Positions 61,701-64,000 of a stretch of DNA of 64,000 nucleotides are shown piece after piece; positions within the stretch are counted from its first letter, which is position 1; the number at the start of each line of letters is the position of its first letter. A program made the translations under genes and the position numbers. The notes beneath the pieces are model-generated. The model was not told the DNA's origin, searched no databases, and saw nothing but the letters and a program-made list of their open reading frames with translations. The stretch lies in the NCBI GenBank assembly GCA_036768485.1, contig JAVLUZ010000054.1, forward strand, positions 248,001 to 312,000. The letters run 5' to 3'. The DNA is from Mermis nigrescens (Eukaryota > Nematoda > Enoplea > Mermithida > Mermithidae).

Positions 61701-62049
61701 TCATCCTATCGCAAATGGCGAGATAGAAAGAGCTAATCAAACTCTAATAACTCGCATTCGTATGTATATCAACTTGAACAACGCTAATTGGGATGAACAT
61801 CTTCCGTATGCTGTTTTCGCCACAAATATACACGAAAATGAAACCACTAAGCACACACCATTTAAATTAGTATATGGTAGAGCCCCAAGATTGCCCATCG
61901 ATGCAGCTTTAAATTATAAAAGACCATTTTATCTTCTAGATCCTGACACTTATGATGCTGAAGTAAAAGAACATTTCACTCAAGCACTTAATAAGATTCA
62001 GAGACAAATAACGGAGTCACAAGAAAAATATAAACAGATTTATGGCTGA
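57199..62049 (+). CDS. pol: Gypsy-A env C-terminal part plus Pol polyprotein
   Basis: One frame of 1,616 codons. Residues up to about 500 are the env ectodomain, span and tail. Protease: ALVDTGAVFSLLD, catalytic D at residue 565. RT: RKKDGGHRMCIDFCGLN near residue 877, LPFGLCNAPATF near 957, active site YLDDVLIF with the aspartates at 988-989. RNase H: QTDASYEGIGAVLS (D1135) and TEIETLAVV. Integrase: HHDDELSGHFGARKT and CQTCKICQ (zinc site), then D1414 (AVDCIGPL), D1474 (QSDRGSNF) and E1510 (GEIERANQ), a D-35-E spacing. The frame ends at 62049; the integrase tail continues in another frame from about 62042. All catalytic residues are present. Confidence 0.92.
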   Translation: MKLKLTPSLLIFAKKSFENKRYQNKTLIKDSNGFWTTNLELNVKFIWCCVDKCSSLSNFLVEQGEIASWDGDTLISDLGDLSSCRPVYGNCKTSEGTVIWNGDIFKEVCPYVLKGTYRALISLPYVVIDDLQSALVINKLYTKCSNLLNVRSTEQGILIQIHQFHDREISKISQNAKNLTQSKNYDPINLKLNYLELRIQQGESSSFQRVWLELCRNLQRHLDIMWQLMYIDPTVGARAFFQRTDIVAEFTGQVLTLWPCRKINATKIYTDHRINQTCYKYMPVQYNEEIWFSLPGSIDLVHFSETIDCKHKRIEIFRYKDKWITESGIIHVTNVPVELNWKSNNTIFQFNTPAVFHDKLATGEPTFGLFRNYLHKTAYLERTVNRLVHYTARMSLDPAAIYETLAGAGQSIKNTITGAGIALKEFVVDTQTSFTSNFNSLLKGPFQLLINLLLIILAILIFCSIIYLYIMKRKSKVNAIESPTTSAQVQSESIGESLWKSLNLNKPKKDQKLNLKMLKVRFKKNVKAQNNEPCVTIATLNSAYLRTPHLNVIINDHAMATALVDTGAVFSLLDHQIALRMPCKIYKANIKPVAANGGIIPIKGATFIKISMYDVNETLLVYTQENCSADLILGTNFLSRFNDVHFSWRRSTIKFKEENIPCEGMIYKPLEKRSVVTLQENIILPPKSFTMTNGQVPSLYDIGKEVIFTPTNLVDNERVYAASSICHVQDQQIPIQVINTNKYSVKLHAKTKMGNINLHMEDEQAPTPIVTKSHTDLKDWISSNANISPNLNPNEKNDVIELLLKYPNLYAKDQLDSGETNLVEHTIHTGDNPPVRKFPFRTSPKEKEIVIEEVRTLEEKGILRPSTSPWSTNTVLVRKKDGGHRMCIDFCGLNSVTKKNVYPLPRIDDILDALNGMRYFTSLDQANAYYAIPIREKDKEKTAFSTPIGLFEFNFLPFGLCNAPATFSRLMDLILSGLQWIICLVYLDDVLIFAKNHTEMLERLDILLNKLDTAKMKLRLSKCKFSYKEITFLGHKISEEGILPDDKKIEAVKNIPKPTNAKMVKSFLGLISYYRKFIKNCSQIAEPLNKLLRKTNKFIWKEEQQKAFDELKIKLINPPILSHPNFQKPFILQTDASYEGIGAVLSQIKEDNLEHPIAYASRALRKAEKNYPVTEIETLAVVEFIKHFRPYLYQQEVVVETDHTAVKAVLEKENPSSRIARWGLALAGIKLTVIPRKGCKNMNADALSRLPQLINQYFDIDKNEIINESDNSVNIIKSSNSQADNEQIEITKLQHNDKTLLIIIENINQNTDYILENSVLYKIENNAKKLVIPYSLRNLIIFTHHDDELSGHFGARKTIKLISNKYYWNTLFKDVTYYCQTCKICQENKPSRKKILATLKPIECTRPFDRIAVDCIGPLNITESGNRFIIAFIDYFTKYIEAYAVPDITAETTAKIFITQIVCRHGAPLILQSDRGSNFTSQLMYEITKIFNTHKIHTTAYHPIANGEIERANQTLITRIRMYINLNNANWDEHLPYAVFATNIHENETTKHTPFKLVYGRAPRLPIDAALNYKRPFYLLDPDTYDAEVKEHFTQALNKIQRQITESQEKYKQIYG

Positions 62050-62455
62050 AAAGCGTATAATATCATGTATGCCCCCGGGAGATCTAGTTTTAATTGAAAA
62101 TGAAACAATTAAAAAGGGAATACCCAATAAATTGCTACATACTTTCATCGGCCCCTTTAAAATTATAAAAGTAACGTACCCAAATTTATTGATGGATACT
62201 GGCAATGGCCAATTACAAACTATACATGTTAATCGTACGAAAAAGTTCAAAGAAAGAGATTTAACCGGACCTGAAAAGATCAATGAAAGCGAAGCAAACG
62301 CTGAGGATGAACAAGCCAAGGAGAAGGAAAAATCAAAAAATGCCGAAGACGTCGAATTGGAAATGACAAACAGTAGCGAACACAAAGTCCGAGAAAGACC
62401 TCAAACGCTGACGACACATACATACAATCTCCGGTCGAGGCCGGCAAGAAGCTGA
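62042..62455 (+). CDS. pol: Gypsy-A integrase C-terminal tail in a shifted frame
   Basis: The 137-codon frame overlaps the end of pol by a few bases. It reads PPGDLVLIEN, then KLLHTFIGPFKIIKVTYPN and LQTIHVNRTKKFKERD, the GPF/Y module and SH3-like tail of Gypsy integrases, followed by an acidic, lysine-rich end (AEDEQAKEKEKSKNAEDV). In relatives this module is fused to the core, so a one-base indel near 62035-62045 probably split it. Confidence 0.85.
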   Translation: MAEKRIISCMPPGDLVLIENETIKKGIPNKLLHTFIGPFKIIKVTYPNLLMDTGNGQLQTIHVNRTKKFKERDLTGPEKINESEANAEDEQAKEKEKSKNAEDVELEMTNSSEHKVRERPQTLTTHTYNLRSRPARS

Positions 62456-62470
62456 ACAAATGAGGACATT

Positions 62471-62491
62471 TGTTTTTTTCAAGGTGGGACG
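62471..62491 (+). promoter_or_regulatory. Probable polypurine tract of Gypsy-A
   Basis: aaggtgggacg directly before the 3' LTR, preceded by a T-run. Position fits the plus-strand primer. Confidence 0.6.
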
Positions 62492-63542
62492 TGTCAAGAT
62501 GATTTAAATAATGTAATAATTAGTACGTGTTTTGATTACGCATTTATTTAAATTCATTTAAATACGTTATTATTGATATCTAAATTAATGACAAGTTGTT
62601 TTTCTTGTTTTATATCGTTAAAATTGCGCTCAAGCTCTAGTTACATGCGTAATTATGTATATTGTCTTTACTTCTGATTCGCGATTCCTCATTTATGGCC
62701 ACTTGAACCAAAACTTATTTCGACCACTCAAAATACCACTTCAACCCAGCAAAACACCTAAAGAAGATTAGTCTACGCGCCCATTTTCCCAGATTCATGT
62801 GCAAATGTCTGCCAATTTCTTCCCGCCAATTTCCTTTTCGAAATTTTCATTAATTAATGCATGCAAAAACATATACAAAAATATAATGCAGGAATCTTCA
62901 TGTTTACGCCTTAAACCTTTAAACACCTAGCACCTAAAGAAAATTAGAAGTAACTACTTACTCGCTAATTGCAAAATACAATACCCTACTTATTGCCTAT
63001 TGTATTATACGAACGAAGCGATGGAAAACTAATTGCCGGACAATTATAATATTGGCCTGTACGGAAACCACCATCAAACGTATGCAACCAAAATATGACA
63101 TATTTTGGTCTTGGAGAGTGCACTCTTGTTAATTAAAACATAATAAAAGTACCCAAAGTACGGAAGCTACAGTAGGCGTGACCAAAGATTAAAAGAAATT
63201 TAGTTGAATACTAAAACAAACGCATAGCAGATAAAATATAACCAACCAATAGGAAAGCGCCAAGTGAGGCAAAGAACCGCCCAAAATTAAAGGAAATAAA
63301 AAGAGGAGACACACATGGAAAGGGGTTCGTCTGCTCTCTCGCTCCTGAAGTGGATCGTTTATTTTATTCTCGCGTGTTTCGACATTGATTATTTTTTCCG
63401 CCTATCATTATCCTTTCGCTCTGTCCGACTGCCTCGTAAGCTTCTTTGTTAATAGTTGACATTACTACTGTATATTTCCTATTTCACTTAATAAATCTAC
63501 TCTCACTAAATAAATAGATAACAGCTTACGCACGTCGTGACA
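62492..63542 (+). repeat. Gypsy-A 3' LTR
   Basis: Same length (1,051 bp) and ends as the 5' LTR; the few differences include one single-base indel in each direction. Confidence 0.97.
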
Positions 63543-64000
63543 CTATGGCTGACTGCATTTGGAACATCGATAGGCTTTGAACCTGGTCTAACTAAAACAG
63601 TTGTGCGCACGATCTTAATAAAAGTTGCAGTTTAAATTTATAAAATGGTCACAGAAGTAAATGCATTAGAAAAAAAGCGATACTAGCAGATAATTTCTTG
63701 TTTAAATTCGTTTACAATAGAGAATAAGAAGAATTCGTTCGGCACAAATGAAATAATGTTACTAAATAGCTGAATAATGGAATATGCCCAGACTGTATGC
63801 GCGATATATTGTGACAATAGGAAATATTAACAGACTCGCTTATTTAACATTTTACGGTTGATTATATCAAATCATAATTACATTGTGATTCAATCGCATT
63901 TTAGAAGCAATATGTTTCTAGGTTTCTAATTCAATTCTTAGCACATATTGCATAACTGCAGTGCTAATTTTCCATTTTATATTAGGGGTTCGGATAATCG
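63543..64000. other. Flank right of Gypsy-A, non-coding
   Basis: No gene recognised. It does not continue the repeat R1 sequence that precedes the 5' LTR. Confidence 0.5.

Larger units (their letters stand above)
52031..63542 (+). mobile_element. Ty3/Gypsy LTR retrotransposon with env between gag and pol (Gypsy-A)
   Basis: 11,512 bp with two 1,051 bp LTRs. Order inside: leader with stem-loop repeats, gag, linker, env-like glycoprotein, protease, RT, RNase H, integrase, integrase tail, polypurine tract. Two very long frames (to 57257 and 57199-62049) cover nearly everything. No target site duplication is visible (gaaat before, ctatg after), unlike every other insertion nearby. LTR near-identity shows it is young. 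Confidence 0.95.

Overview
This is a eukaryotic, AT-rich window made almost entirely of transposable and virus-derived DNA. No intact host gene, tRNA, rRNA or CRISPR was recognised. An invertebrate is likely: BEL/Pao with a phlebovirus-G2-like env, Ty3/Gypsy with a second env type, a Penelope-like element, hAT elements and a Polinton-type capsid gene all occur together. A nematode is plausible, because BEL/Pao and Maverick elements carrying such glycoproteins are known there, but this is inference.

Layout. A duplicated block occupies 1-5206 plus 28366-31680 (copy A) and 43440-52030 (copy B). In both copies the order is: a ~170 bp tandem array, an exon-like minus-strand ORF, a Polinton/Maverick-type minor capsid pseudogene, a TATA-binding-protein-like (TBP) pseudogene, a non-coding stretch, a hAT-type MITE, and a minus-strand fusion-glycoprotein-like pseudogene. 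In copy A the MITE is split by a 23 kb BEL/Pao retrotransposon (5207-28365). The BEL gag is itself split by a decayed Ty3/Gypsy element (Gypsy-B, 6836-18794). Gypsy-B is split in turn by a hAT transposon (7832-9633) and several MITEs, one of them nested in another MITE.

Between the copies, 30650-43140 holds two copies of a repeat made of ~380 bp monomers, a rhodanese-like exon (31808-31974, minus strand), a Penelope-like element split by a foldback element and by other repeats, small hAT MITEs, and four (TA)n arrays that flank short inverted-repeat elements.

The right part (52031-63542) is a young, nearly complete Ty3/Gypsy element (Gypsy-A) with 1,051 bp LTRs that differ at only about four positions. 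It reads gag, env-like, protease, RT, RNase H, integrase, so the glycoprotein lies between gag and pol. The decayed Gypsy-B shows the same order. The env family of these elements is recognisably related to the minus-strand glycoprotein in the capsid/TBP block.

The most interesting signals are therefore (1) a TBP-like gene directly downstream of a Polinton-type capsid gene, in two copies; (2) one glycoprotein family shared by two Gypsy elements and that capsid-bearing block; (3) the gag-env-pol order; and (4) an accessory double zinc-knuckle ORF after env in the BEL element.
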